Assembly (NCBI GenBank): GCA_002448445.1
Contig: DJYC01000072.1
Location: 1 to 22,630 of the forward strand
Source: Treponema sp. UBA6988
GTDB lineage: Bacteria; Spirochaetota; Spirochaetia; Treponematales; Treponemataceae
Length of the DNA: 22,630 bases
Reading direction: 5' to 3'
Shown in pieces: positions 6,892-14,931 of this stretch. The position numbers and the translations under genes are program-made. Position 1 is the stretch's first letter. Every line of letters starts with the position of its first letter. The notes below the pieces were generated by a model. The model was not told the origin of the DNA. It saw nothing but the letters and a program-made list of their open reading frames with translations, and made no database searches.

Positions 6892-7200
6892 ATGATAGAA
6901 CTAAGCAGTAAGCAGCGCCACGGTCTTGAAAAACTGGCGCATCCCCTTCAGCCGCTGGTAATAGTTGGTCAGGCCGGCGTAACGGAAGCCCTGGAAAAAC
7001 AGGTTGGTCTTTTTTTGAACGACCGTGAACTTGTTAAAGTAAAATTCAATGCCTTCAGGGATGAAAAAAAGGAACTGACCCTAAAGCTTGCAGAAGACAC
7101 AGGTGCAACTTTGGTGCGCATTATTGGAAACATTGCCATTCTTTTTAAGGAAAGCGATGATCCGGAAAAGCGCAGGATTTTTATAGACAGGCTCAAGTAG
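6892..7200 (+). CDS. yhbY: YhbY/CRM-domain RNA-binding protein
   Basis: A 102-residue single-domain protein of the CRM (YhbY) family, associated with pre-50S ribosomal particles. LSSKQRHGLEKLAHPLQPLVIVGQ opens with the family's invariant start, and the GQAG turn is the CRM GxxG RNA-binding loop. KVKF and the final GNIAILFK strand complete the fold. The frame is open 18 codons upstream, but the family N-terminus (MxLSxKQR) fixes the start at 6892. No ribosome-binding site precedes it, and a promoter -10 box ends six bases before the ATG, suggesting a leaderless message. mtnN follows after 23 bases. Confidence 0.92.
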   Translation: MIELSSKQRHGLEKLAHPLQPLVIVGQAGVTEALEKQVGLFLNDRELVKVKFNAFRDEKKELTLKLAEDTGATLVRIIGNIAILFKESDDPEKRRIFIDRLK

Positions 7201-7223
7201 GCTAAAGTTAAGGCGGAATTTTT

Positions 7224-7949
7224 ATGCAGAAAAAAGTTGGTATTATTGGCGCAATGGACGTTGAAGTTAAGACGCTCAAGTCTGAGCTTTTGCCTTTGCC
7301 GGGAGAGTCTTCCGTCCGCACTACACTTGCCGGCGGCTGTGAATTTTACGAAGGGCTTTTGGACGGAGTTGCCGTCGTTGTGGTAAAGTCCGGGGTGGGA
7401 AAGGTAAACGCCGCCCTGTGTGCCCAGCGTCTTGCCATTCAGTTTGGGGTAACGCATGTAATAAACACAGGAATTGCGGGCGCAATGGCTTCTGGCCTTA
7501 AAGTGCTTGATTTTGTTGCCAGCACGGATGCCCTTTACCACGACATGGACGCAACGGGCTTTGGCTACAAGGCATGCGAAGTTCCGCAGATGAAGTGCTC
7601 CGACTTTCCCGCAGACAAAAAGATGCTCGATGCGGCAACGATTGCATTTGCCTCGCTAAAAGAAGCCAAGGGGCACGAGCTGATTGCAGGCCGCATTGCC
7701 ACAGGAGACCAGTTCATTAGCGACAAGGAAATTAAAAAGCACATCCGTGAGATATGCAATCCTGCCTGCGTAGAAATGGAAGGGGCTGCGATTGCCCATG
7801 CCTGCTACCTTAACGGCATTCCATTTGTGATCATCCGCTGTATGAGCGACATGGCTGATGACATGCAAGAGAACGCCTACAGCTTTAACGAAGGAACTGC
7901 CGCTGAATTGAGTGCGGCTTTGGTGCGCAATATGATTCCCTTGTTCTAA
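7224..7949 (+). CDS. mtnN: 5'-methylthioadenosine/S-adenosylhomocysteine nucleosidase
   Basis: A 241-residue cytoplasmic nucleosidase (Pfs) that removes adenine from S-adenosylhomocysteine, methylthioadenosine and 5'-deoxyadenosine. GIIGAMDVEV holds the catalytic-site glutamate (E14), CVEMEGAAIAH is the substrate-binding block, and CMSDMADD carries the catalytic aspartate. INTGIAGA is the purine phosphorylase-fold core. Length is normal. The product S-ribosylhomocysteine is the substrate of LuxS, encoded 27 bases downstream. A GGCGGAA ribosome site lies before the ATG. Confidence 0.97.
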   Translation: MQKKVGIIGAMDVEVKTLKSELLPLPGESSVRTTLAGGCEFYEGLLDGVAVVVVKSGVGKVNAALCAQRLAIQFGVTHVINTGIAGAMASGLKVLDFVASTDALYHDMDATGFGYKACEVPQMKCSDFPADKKMLDAATIAFASLKEAKGHELIAGRIATGDQFISDKEIKKHIREICNPACVEMEGAAIAHACYLNGIPFVIIRCMSDMADDMQENAYSFNEGTAAELSAALVRNMIPLF

Positions 7950-7976
7950 TTTGCAAAGTAGTATATGGAGGAAAAT

Positions 7977-8459
7977 ATGTCAGAAGAAAAGAAAAAGTAC
8001 AATGTTGATTCATTCAATCTGGACCACACAAAGGTTACGGCCCCATTCGTAAGGCTTGCTTCCGAAAAAACAGGACGCAAGGGGGACATTGTTTCCAAAT
8101 ACGACATCCGCTTTTGCCAGCCCAACAAGGAATTTATGGAAAACGGTACAATCCATACGCTTGAGCATCTTGTTGCCGAATACATACGCGACGAAATGCC
8201 CAACATCGTAATTGACTTTAGCCCCATGGGTTGCCGCACGGGCTTTTATTTTACGGTCTGGGGAGACCACGAGGAATCCTGGATTGCAGAGCGCCTTGTT
8301 AACGTGCTAAAAAAAGTTGCCGTCTGGGACAAGCCAATTCCTGCAGCTACGGAAAAAGAATGTGGCAACTACAGGGAACACAACCTTGAAGGTGCAAAAG
8401 AAATGGCAAAAAAATGGGTTCAAGGCATTACCGAAAAAGGCTGGAACTGCTACAAATAA
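7977..8459 (+). CDS. luxS: S-ribosylhomocysteine lyase
   Basis: A 160-residue iron/zinc enzyme that cleaves S-ribosylhomocysteine to homocysteine and DPD, the autoinducer-2 precursor. Metal ligands are visible in HTLEHLVAE (HxxEH) and in CGNYREH near the C-terminus, with the catalytic cysteine in GCRTGFYF. The frame has an upstream ATG at 7965, but its codons form the ribosome-binding site (GGAGG at 7967-7971) of the ATG at 7977, so the downstream start is preferred. It lies next to mtnN, giving both steps of S-adenosylhomocysteine detoxification in one transcript. Whether AI-2 is used as a signal is not shown by the sequence. Confidence 0.97.
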   Translation: MSEEKKKYNVDSFNLDHTKVTAPFVRLASEKTGRKGDIVSKYDIRFCQPNKEFMENGTIHTLEHLVAEYIRDEMPNIVIDFSPMGCRTGFYFTVWGDHEESWIAERLVNVLKKVAVWDKPIPAATEKECGNYREHNLEGAKEMAKKWVQGITEKGWNCYK

Positions 8460-8486
8460 ATTTTCGTAATAATTAGGAATTAAGCC

Positions 8487-10043
8487 ATGAACCTGTTGCA
8501 AAAGCTAAAAGAAACAATTTCTTCTGTCCTACCCATAATGGCTATAGTCCTTATTCTGGGCTTAACCATTGCCCCGCTTGGCAGCGACCTGCTTGTACGG
8601 TTTATTCTTGGCGGAGTTCTGCTGATTCTGGGGCTTACGGTTTTTCTTTTGGGCGTGGACATAGGAATCTTGCCCATTGGGGAGCGCAGCGGTGCGGCCC
8701 TTACTGCAAAGAGAAGCCTGCCTCTTTTGCTTGGGGTTTCCTTTGCAATTGGTTTTATGGTAACGGTTGCAGAGCCAGACGTTCAGGTGCTTGCGGGACA
8801 GATAAAAAATGTTTCCCCTGCCGTGAACAAGTGGGCTCTTATTTTTATGATTGCGGCGGGAATTGGTCTTTTTGTTGTTATAGGCCTTTTGCGCACAATG
8901 CTTAGCCTAAAGCTAAAATACATCCTTCTGCTTTCTTATGCTGCGGTTTTTGCCATGGCATTTTTTTGCCCTTCCGAATTCCAGGGGATTGCCTTTGACG
9001 CAGGCGGTGCAACAACAGGGCCAATGACGGTTCCATTCATAATGGCTTTGGGCGTGGGTGTTGCGGCTGTTCGTTCCAAGGGGCAAATTCACTCTGGGGC
9101 AGCATTGGAAAAATCAAAAAATTCAACGGAAAATTCATCAGACGACTCTTTTGGCTTAACAGGCATTGCATCCGTTGGGCCTGTTGCGGCCGTTTGCTTT
9201 TACGGAATATTGCAGAACTTTACAAATTCAAACCCTTCTTTGGCAAAAGATGCTTTTCTTGCGGCAGAAAGCAGCGGAAAGGGTTCTGCTACAGGGCTCT
9301 ATGTTTTTCTTAGCGAGCTTCCTTCTGTCTTTAAGGAAGTTAGCATGGCCCTGCTTCCCCTTGTTGCAATGTTCATAGTCTTTCAGATTTTTTTGCTTAA
9401 AATGCCACCTTTCCAGGTAAGGCGAATGATAAAGGGTCTTTTGTACAGCTTTGCAGGCTTGGTGCTTTTTCTTACCGGTGTGAACGGCGGTTTTATGCCC
9501 GCAGGACAAAGCCTGGGTGGACTTTTGGGAAAGGCTGCATCTACCGAGGGGGGCTGGTGGCTTTTGCTTCTTTGCGGAACAGGCACTCTTTTTGGTGCGG
9601 TTGTTGTTTGCGCAGAACCGGCAGTTTGGGTTCTTACTGAACAGGTGGAAAGCATAAGCGGTGGTACAATCAAGCGCAAGGTTATGCTGGCCGCCCTTTC
9701 TGCCGGAGTTGCGGTTTCCATTGGGCTTAGCATGCTTAGGCTTCTTTTTTCTTTTAGCATTTGGTACATTCTGCTTCCCGGCTACGCACTTGCTCTTTTT
9801 CTTTCATTTATTTGCCCGCCTCTTTTTACGGCCATTGCCTTTGACTCAGGCGGAGTTGCAAGCGGTCCAATGACAAGCACATTCATTCTTTCTTTTACAT
9901 TGGGAGCTTCCCTTGCCTGTGGAGGAAACCCTGTAACGGATGCCTTTGGCGTTATAGCCTTGGTTGCAATGACACCCCTTATTGCGATTCAGGTATTGGG
10001 AATAATATTCAGACTAAAACAAAGGAGGGCTAGGACAAAATGA
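8487..10043 (+). CDS. DUF1538 family polytopic membrane protein, two repeats
   Basis: A 518-residue integral membrane protein with about a dozen hydrophobic segments arranged as an internal duplication. The first half carries AEPDVQVL (about 95-102) and AFDAGGATTGPM (169-180). The second carries AEPAVWVL (376-383) and AFDSGGVASGPM (451-462). These paired re-entrant-like motifs are what I recall for DUF1538. A polar linker at about 197-222 separates the halves. The two-repeat architecture suggests a transporter or channel; the substrate is unknown to me. AGGA precedes the ATG, and the stop codon overlaps the next gene's start (ATGA), tying it to a PII-like regulator. It follows luxS by 27 bases with no visible terminator, so it probably shares its transcript. 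Confidence 0.85.
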   Translation: MNLLQKLKETISSVLPIMAIVLILGLTIAPLGSDLLVRFILGGVLLILGLTVFLLGVDIGILPIGERSGAALTAKRSLPLLLGVSFAIGFMVTVAEPDVQVLAGQIKNVSPAVNKWALIFMIAAGIGLFVVIGLLRTMLSLKLKYILLLSYAAVFAMAFFCPSEFQGIAFDAGGATTGPMTVPFIMALGVGVAAVRSKGQIHSGAALEKSKNSTENSSDDSFGLTGIASVGPVAAVCFYGILQNFTNSNPSLAKDAFLAAESSGKGSATGLYVFLSELPSVFKEVSMALLPLVAMFIVFQIFLLKMPPFQVRRMIKGLLYSFAGLVLFLTGVNGGFMPAGQSLGGLLGKAASTEGGWWLLLLCGTGTLFGAVVVCAEPAVWVLTEQVESISGGTIKRKVMLAALSAGVAVSIGLSMLRLLFSFSIWYILLPGYALALFLSFICPPLFTAIAFDSGGVASGPMTSTFILSFTLGASLACGGNPVTDAFGVIALVAMTPLIAIQVLGIIFRLKQRRARTK

Positions 10044-10687
10044 GCAGTTACAACTTGCTTATTGCCGCAGTTCCGCACAACAAGGCAGAGCTTGTTTCTG
10101 ACGCAGCAGTCGGGGCAGGCAGCTGGGGAGGAACAGTTCTGATGGGAAGGATGATTAGCGCAAGCCCTGTGCTTTCCGTTCTGGGGCTGGGTGGAGCCAC
10201 TCAGGATATTGTCCTTATCCTTAACGAAGAAAGCGGAATGAAGAAAATAATTGACGCCGTAAAAGATGCCTGTAAAAAAGAGAGGCGGAATTTTGGCATT
10301 ATGTTTACGCTGAATGCAGACACTTTTTTAAAGAAGGGAATTATTAGCGGAGGAGACGGCTCTATGAAAGATTCAGAAGCAAGGCAGGATTTGATTTGTG
10401 TGATTGTAAACAAAGGCTATGCAGACGATGCAATGGCTGCCGCACGCAAAGCAGGAGCTGGCGGTGGAACCGTACTTAACGCAAGGGGAACAGCCCGCGA
10501 AGACGACGTAAAATTTTTTGGCATGCACATTGTTCCAGAAAAAGAAATGCTGATGATTGTTACCGAACACGAAAAAAAGGCAGCTGTAATAGAAGCAATC
10601 CGCACCCTCCCATGCCTTGAACAAACAGGAAGCGGAATTACCTTTAGCGCAGGGGTTGAAAACTTTACGGTTCTTGGAAAAAACTAA
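10040..10687 (+). CDS. Tandem PII-like signalling protein paired with DUF1538
   Basis: A 215-residue protein made of two PII/GlnB-like ferredoxin-fold halves. AGSWGGTVLMGR (26-37) in the first corresponds to AGAGGGTVLNAR (138-149) in the second; both resemble the G-G-G-T-hh-x-x-R block of nitrogen-regulatory PII proteins. The C-terminal half retains a PEKEMLMIV strand like the PII KxxIxIVV block. The classical uridylylated T-loop tyrosine cannot be placed. Four-base overlap with the DUF1538 gene implies translational coupling and a physical partnership comparable to GlnK with AmtB. The effector (nucleotide, 2-oxoglutarate, ion) is not predictable. Confidence 0.8.
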   Translation: MSSYNLLIAAVPHNKAELVSDAAVGAGSWGGTVLMGRMISASPVLSVLGLGGATQDIVLILNEESGMKKIIDAVKDACKKERRNFGIMFTLNADTFLKKGIISGGDGSMKDSEARQDLICVIVNKGYADDAMAAARKAGAGGGTVLNARGTAREDDVKFFGMHIVPEKEMLMIVTEHEKKAAVIEAIRTLPCLEQTGSGITFSAGVENFTVLGKN

Positions 10688-10688
10688 A

Positions 10689-11603
10689 ATGGAAAATCCC
10701 AAGACAGAAGACTTATTTACAACCCAGGAATTTTGGAAAGACTTTGATTCTATAAAAAATTCCTCAGGCCTGCTTTCCGATGAGTTTTTTTCCAGGGAGA
10801 AGGTTTTTCTATACGACACAATCGGAAGCACAAACACTGAACTATTGAATCAGCTTAACGAGCAGGTTTATTCAAAAGGAAATTCCCTGCTTTGCGAAAG
10901 TGATGGAGTCTCCACACTTACAAAAGAAGGGCTTTGCTTTCACAAAAGGCTTTTGGCGGCAGCAGAACAAACAGCTGGCCGTGGCCGGATGGGGCGCAAA
11001 TTTTATTCCCCGTCAAAGAGCGGAATTTATTTTTCCTTTGCATACGTTCCGAACGCAGGCGTAAAAGACCCCTACCTGTACACGATAACGAGCGTTGTTG
11101 GCGTGTGCAGGGCAATCAGAAAGATTTTTGGAATTCAATGTTCAATAAAGTGGGTGAACGACATTTATATTGAACAAAAAAAAATCTGCGGAATACTTAC
11201 GGAAGGAATTACCAATCCCAAAAGCGGAAGACTTGAATGTGCCATCGTGGGAATTGGAATAAACATTTTGGCAGACGAAAATTTGCCGGATGAACTAAAA
11301 GACAAAGCCGGTGGAATTCTTGACGGAAAGAAAACTACATCAGCATCAAGAACAAAACTTTTGGCAGCCTGCATGTACGAAATCCTAAAAAGCCTTGATT
11401 CCAACGAGAATATAATGGAAGAATACAAAAGCCTTTCCATGCTCACTGGCCGCAGTGTAAGGGTAAGCCCCACAATCGGAGATGAAAGCAGGGCTTACAC
11501 GGCAACAGTCCTTGGCATAAGTGACAGCGCAGCCCTTATCGTAAAAAAAGAAGACGGCAGCAAACAAGAACTAAGCACTGGGGAAGTTTCTCTGTCTTTT
11601 TAG
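10689..11603 (+). CDS. birA: Biotin-[acetyl-CoA-carboxylase] ligase
   Basis: A 304-residue biotin-protein ligase that makes biotinyl-AMP and transfers it to a lysine of biotin carrier proteins. STNTEL begins the catalytic domain, GRGRMGRKF (97-105) is the ATP/biotin loop, and KWVNDIY (154-160) and KKICGILTE (164-172) are the other catalytic blocks, with IVGIGIN following. There is no N-terminal helix-turn-helix, so it is the monofunctional type and not a bio repressor. About 30 residues between STNTEL and GRGR are longer than usual. It starts 1 base after the PII-like gene's stop, with only a weak GGA upstream. The reading frame is open further upstream, but that part overlaps the PII gene. 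Confidence 0.92.
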   Translation: MENPKTEDLFTTQEFWKDFDSIKNSSGLLSDEFFSREKVFLYDTIGSTNTELLNQLNEQVYSKGNSLLCESDGVSTLTKEGLCFHKRLLAAAEQTAGRGRMGRKFYSPSKSGIYFSFAYVPNAGVKDPYLYTITSVVGVCRAIRKIFGIQCSIKWVNDIYIEQKKICGILTEGITNPKSGRLECAIVGIGINILADENLPDELKDKAGGILDGKKTTSASRTKLLAACMYEILKSLDSNENIMEEYKSLSMLTGRSVRVSPTIGDESRAYTATVLGISDSAALIVKKEDGSKQELSTGEVSLSF

Positions 11604-11625
11604 GACGTAAAAAACTGAAATTAAC

Positions 11626-11654
11626 TTGATAGAATCAAAATCCCATGTTATAAT
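11626..11654 (+). promoter_or_regulatory. Sigma-70 promoter of the 11682 gene
   Basis: TTGATA (11626-11631), 17 bases, TATAAT (11649-11654). A short leader with GGAG before the ATG follows. This separates the 11682 gene from the preceding biotin-ligase operon. Confidence 0.75.
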
Positions 11655-11681
11655 TTTCTATATATTAGTGGAGAATTAGAT

Positions 11682-13385
11682 ATGAGCGACAATGATGATA
11701 TTGACCCTGGCATTGCGGCTCTTTTGGAGCAGTCTGAAGCCAGCATGGAGCAGGATTATGACGATGGTGCCGATAATGCTGCAAACGGCGACAACTCCCC
11801 AATGGGCTTTGAGGTGACCACTGAACGCTATGCAAAAGATGACGACGACGACAAAAGCGACCAGTCTCCGCTCCCTGTAGACTTAAGCAAAACCCAGTTC
11901 AAGCCGATAGAAAAATATTTTGAAGACACCCCCAGCGCTGTTTTTGATGACACTACATATTACAAGACTTGTCTTAGCGGCGAGGGAGAAAGTGCCCAGC
12001 GTTTGCACATGCTGCTTTCCAAGTACCTTAAGACCGAAGACAAGAAGGACCGTGCGGTTTACCGCCAGAACATTGTGGCTTCCTGGTGGAATTTCCTGCG
12101 CTCACTTGCCCCAAAGATGGCAAATCCAAAGACTCCAATGCCAAAACGTATGGCAATGCGCTTTGGCGTAGTGCTTCCGTCTTTGTTCACAGCAGAGCAA
12201 AAGGACTTCTTCTCCCGCTCAATCTTCCAGAATGTCACCGGCGAACCGATTATGTACGCTGACGAATGGATTAAGGAAGTTGCCTCAGGCCGCCTTACAT
12301 TAAGCGTTACGGACGAAGTTGGCCCTTCCAAAAAGAGAGGGCCCGGTGCTGACCAAGCCCGCCTTTCACAGCTTATAAGCAAGAACAGCGGTAAAATTGC
12401 AAGCGCAGACAACCTTGTTTCTGCAAAGGAACACGAGCGTGAGCGCCTTGAAAGCCAAATCCGCGACCGTTTGGAAGACATTTTCTCCCACTCACAGTTC
12501 ATAGGCCTAGAACCTCACGTTCACCCCTACGATGAAACCCAGCGCAAGGGCTTTGCAGAACTGGCAAATTTGCTGCGTACCGTGCAGAAAGTTGACCGCG
12601 ATTGTGCGGGCTATATAAAGGAGCTTTTGGAAGCAAAGGAAATCCGCGAAAGTCTGGACGAAAAGGCCCAGGGAATGCCGGAAGAAAGCGCAAATGTTGG
12701 CCTTGAAGACATAATGCAGGAAATGACCACAATCCGCCAGATGGCAAAGATGACTTGTGGCCGCCAGGGAAACCAGTTCCCCATCCTTACCCGCGAATTC
12801 AACCACTGCAACGACAAGGAAACAGGCTTCCGCGAGAACGTACTTCGCGAGCTTGCCTGGATTGAATCGATTGACCCGGGTTGTTTCTGCCGCATCCACA
12901 GGAACGTGCCAAACCGCATAGTTCCTTATGTTCTTTTGGTACCAACATACGGTGACAACGGCTTCTGCTGGGAACCATTTGACCGCTACAACCGCATAAC
13001 AAGCCGTGGACGCATTGTAATTCCTATGTATCCCCGCAACCTAAAGATTGCCTGTCTTACGGCTGTTGCAGACCTAAGATGGCAGGTTGCAAAGGAAAAG
13101 GCTTCTTTTGACTGGATGTCTGAAGGTTTGACCGGCCAGTATTACCAGTACATTGACAACAAAAAGCTTAAGGGCGACCTAAAGTCCTTCTTTATAGAAG
13201 ATTACATCTTGTGGATGACAAAGGAAGCAAACGGAACGCAGAAGCTTGAAAAAGAAGTGCGTGCTATCTTCTGGAGATTCTTGCCCTTCCCACAGGAGCG
13301 CAAGGACGAACTTAAGAAGCGCAGCATGGTCTATCAGGAACTGTACCAGAGGGATATTAACCGTAGCATGAGCGACGGTTATTGA
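11682..13385 (+). CDS. Conserved-looking protein of unknown function
   Basis: I do not recognise a domain in this 567-residue protein. There is no signal peptide or membrane segment, so it is cytoplasmic. The first 65 residues are very acidic and low in complexity (runs of D, N and E, including DDDDDK). The middle (about 210-330) is rich in charged heptads with KEHERERLESQIRDRLEDI, probably coiled coil. The C-terminal third is better structured and aromatic-rich (VPTYGDNGFCWEPFDRYN, VIPMYPRN, DLRWQVAKEKASFDWMSEG). It has its own strong promoter, a GGAG site and a terminator, so it is a monocistronic, probably well expressed gene. A structural or regulatory role in a spirochaete-specific process is possible but only a guess. 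Confidence 0.85.
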   Translation: MSDNDDIDPGIAALLEQSEASMEQDYDDGADNAANGDNSPMGFEVTTERYAKDDDDDKSDQSPLPVDLSKTQFKPIEKYFEDTPSAVFDDTTYYKTCLSGEGESAQRLHMLLSKYLKTEDKKDRAVYRQNIVASWWNFLRSLAPKMANPKTPMPKRMAMRFGVVLPSLFTAEQKDFFSRSIFQNVTGEPIMYADEWIKEVASGRLTLSVTDEVGPSKKRGPGADQARLSQLISKNSGKIASADNLVSAKEHERERLESQIRDRLEDIFSHSQFIGLEPHVHPYDETQRKGFAELANLLRTVQKVDRDCAGYIKELLEAKEIRESLDEKAQGMPEESANVGLEDIMQEMTTIRQMAKMTCGRQGNQFPILTREFNHCNDKETGFRENVLRELAWIESIDPGCFCRIHRNVPNRIVPYVLLVPTYGDNGFCWEPFDRYNRITSRGRIVIPMYPRNLKIACLTAVADLRWQVAKEKASFDWMSEGLTGQYYQYIDNKKLKGDLKSFFIEDYILWMTKEANGTQKLEKEVRAIFWRFLPFPQERKDELKKRSMVYQELYQRDINRSMSDGY

Positions 13386-13409
13386 TAAGGACGAAAAACC
13401 ATCAGGTTG

Positions 13410-13435
13410 GCAGGCTGTAAAGGCCTGCTTTTTTT
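13410..13435 (+). terminator. Rho-independent terminator of the 11682 gene
   Basis: GCAGGC (13410-13415), a seven-base loop and GCCTGC (13423-13428) are followed directly by seven T (13429-13435), 24 bases after the stop codon. Confidence 0.88.
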
Positions 13436-13557
13436 ATGTGCAAAACCCTTTTTCTCGTTTTTTTGATAAAAAATAATCAAATTTCGATATAAATTCAAAA
13501 AAAACAATATTCTTCCGATTTAAAAGATATATTCTAAATGTTGTAAGGATAAAAAGT

Positions 13558-13710
13558 ATGATGAAAAAACGGTATTACATTCCATTGGTGGTGGCATTTT
13601 TAATATTGCTGATTGTTTCCTGCTTTGGCACAAAGGCTCAATTCCAAGGCAAAGGTAAGAGAGTGCTCCACAGTTCAAGCCAGAGTACCATGCAGCTAAA
13701 GAACCAATAG
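13558..13710 (+). CDS. Small predicted lipoprotein, 50 residues
   Basis: A short frame with strong gene signals. AAGGA lies eight bases before ATG. The N-terminus MMKKRYY is followed by about 14 hydrophobic residues and LIVSC, a lipobox whose Cys22 would be lipidated. The mature part is only 29 residues, basic and rich in Ser/Gln/Lys, with no recognisable family. It would be a tiny lipid-anchored peptide. The AT-rich DNA 13440-13557 upstream may hold its promoter, but I see only weak boxes. Its stop is 2 bases from the stop of the convergent 14243 gene. Function unknown. Confidence 0.6.
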   Translation: MMKKRYYIPLVVAFLILLIVSCFGTKAQFQGKGKRVLHSSSQSTMQLKNQ

Positions 13711-13712
13711 CA

Positions 13713-14243
13713 TTATCCGTTTGACTTGCCTTTTTTAGATTCTTCCCACGCCCGGGCTTCTTCTTCCCTTTCCTTTATGAGAGCCTGGGCTTCTTCATTA
13801 TTCTTTTCCAGGCCGCGTTTAAGTTCATCAATGCCAAAATTCTGGTAGGTTGGACTTGCTCCATTCCATTTTTCTTCTTCCTCAGGCTCAAGTACGGACT
13901 GGGGCATTACAGTCTTTTTCTTTTTTTCCTGGGGGAGTTCTTTTGCAAATTTTGCACCGTCTGGAAGCTGACGGGCCACAAAGCTGCTGTTAAGCTTTGG
14001 AGCAAGGTTGAATTTCTTTACCGCCCAAACAGTAAGCTTGGAAAAGAAATAGAAATTCAGGAACATTCCGACGACAAAGCAGACCAAAAGGCCCATGTAA
14101 ATAACGTTGCCGTCCTTGCAGCCCAGCATTTTGCATGCAACCATAAAAATCACTGCAAGAAGTGCAATCGTAGCCACGGTAAGGATTATGTTTACTACCG
14201 TAGATACAAGGGTAAAAAGAAGGGTAAATGTATTTTTATTCAT
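13713..14243 (-). CDS. Two-membrane-segment protein of unknown function, downstream of lspA
   Basis: A 176-residue protein. Two hydrophobic segments (about 8-36 and 48-68) form a helical hairpin. The C-terminal half is cytoplasmic-looking, with a KKKK cluster and acidic, coiled-coil-like sequence (DELKRGLEKNNEEAQALIKEREEEAR). I chose the ATG at 14243 because it has GGGGG six bases upstream and lies in the 8-base overlap with lspA; the frame extends further upstream only inside lspA. The tight overlap suggests co-expression with signal peptidase II, but no function can be derived. Confidence 0.8.
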   Translation of the reverse strand: MNKNTFTLLFTLVSTVVNIILTVATIALLAVIFMVACKMLGCKDGNVIYMGLLVCFVVGMFLNFYFFSKLTVWAVKKFNLAPKLNSSFVARQLPDGAKFAKELPQEKKKKTVMPQSVLEPEEEEKWNGASPTYQNFGIDELKRGLEKNNEEAQALIKEREEEARAWEESKKGKSNG

Positions 14244-14790
14244 TTTTTGCCCCCTTGCGCTTTGAGTTTGAAGGAATATAGAGGACGCAGGCAATTACAA
14301 AAAGAATTCCGCAGACAACCACCGCAGTGTCCGCAATATTGAATGTGGGCCACCTTTCAAGTCCAAATAAGTTCCAGAAGTAGCAGCTTATAAAGTCAAC
14401 GACCCCGTCTGGCCTAAAGAAGCGGTCTATGAGGTTTCCAATTCCACCGCCAAGGATTCCGCAGATGGACCAGCGCTGAAGGTTTGAAAACTCGTTGTTG
14501 CGGAAGTAGATTCCGAACACCAGCAGTATGATTATGAAGGGGATTGCCGCAAAGAGGATTGCCCTTAGACTTGCGGGGAGCGATGAGCCCATGCTGAATG
14601 CCACGGCCTTGTTGCGCACGTGTATGAACCAGAGGTACTTGCCGCAGACTTGTATCACTCCATCAAGTGATGTTCCGAGCAGAGGTATGTACTTTACAAC
14701 AAGGGCTTTTGTTATCTGGTCAACCAGGATTACAAGTGTGCAAAGCGACAAGGGCCACATTTTTTTTGAACTGAGTTTTTTTTCAGGCAT
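14236..14790 (-). CDS. lspA: Lipoprotein signal peptidase (signal peptidase II)
   Basis: A 184-residue inner-membrane aspartyl protease that cleaves prolipoprotein signal peptides before the lipidated cysteine. Four membrane segments are evident. DQITKALV is the first conserved block, VRNKAVAFSMG stands where most family members have N-x-GAAF, GNLIDRFFRPDGVVDFI carries catalytic D122, and FNIADTAVVVCG carries catalytic D154. Length is slightly longer than usual. The start has GAGGAA four bases upstream and a promoter just before it. A small predicted lipoprotein, a potential substrate, is encoded convergently nearby. Confidence 0.96.
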   Translation of the reverse strand: MPEKKLSSKKMWPLSLCTLVILVDQITKALVVKYIPLLGTSLDGVIQVCGKYLWFIHVRNKAVAFSMGSSLPASLRAILFAAIPFIIILLVFGIYFRNNEFSNLQRWSICGILGGGIGNLIDRFFRPDGVVDFISCYFWNLFGLERWPTFNIADTAVVVCGILFVIACVLYIPSNSKRKGAKNE

Positions 14791-14809
14791 CGGATTCCTC
14801 GAATATTGT

Positions 14810-14839
14810 ATTATAGAGCCGGCTTCAAAAGTCTGTCTC
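14810..14839 (-). promoter_or_regulatory. Promoter of lspA
   Basis: On the minus strand GAGACA (complement of 14834-14839), 18 bases, and a perfect TATAAT (complement of 14810-14815), about 20 bases before the ATG. A second TATAAT-like box lies further upstream at about 14858-14866. Confidence 0.55.
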
Positions 14840-14931
14840 TGTTTGAAACCGCCCAGATATTATATAGAATAAAATAATTATTGTCGATTACCATAAGGCT
14901 TTTGCCCCGGACGAAGGCAAGGTCCTTTCGT

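Noticed and set aside
6969..7541. Minus-strand frame of about 190 codons across yhbY and mtnN
   Set aside because: It overlaps two well-supported genes and has no recognisable product.
7965..7976. Upstream ATG as the luxS start
   Set aside because: These codons contain the GGAGG ribosome site of the ATG at 7977, and the LuxS family N-terminus fits the later start.
10617..10688. Upstream extension of the biotin ligase
   Set aside because: It overlaps the end of the PII-like gene in another frame and adds nothing that resembles the family or a DNA-binding domain.
14244..14294. Upstream start for the gene after lspA
   Set aside because: The extension lies wholly inside lspA and lacks a membrane-protein-like N-terminus; the ATG at 14243 has a ribosome site.
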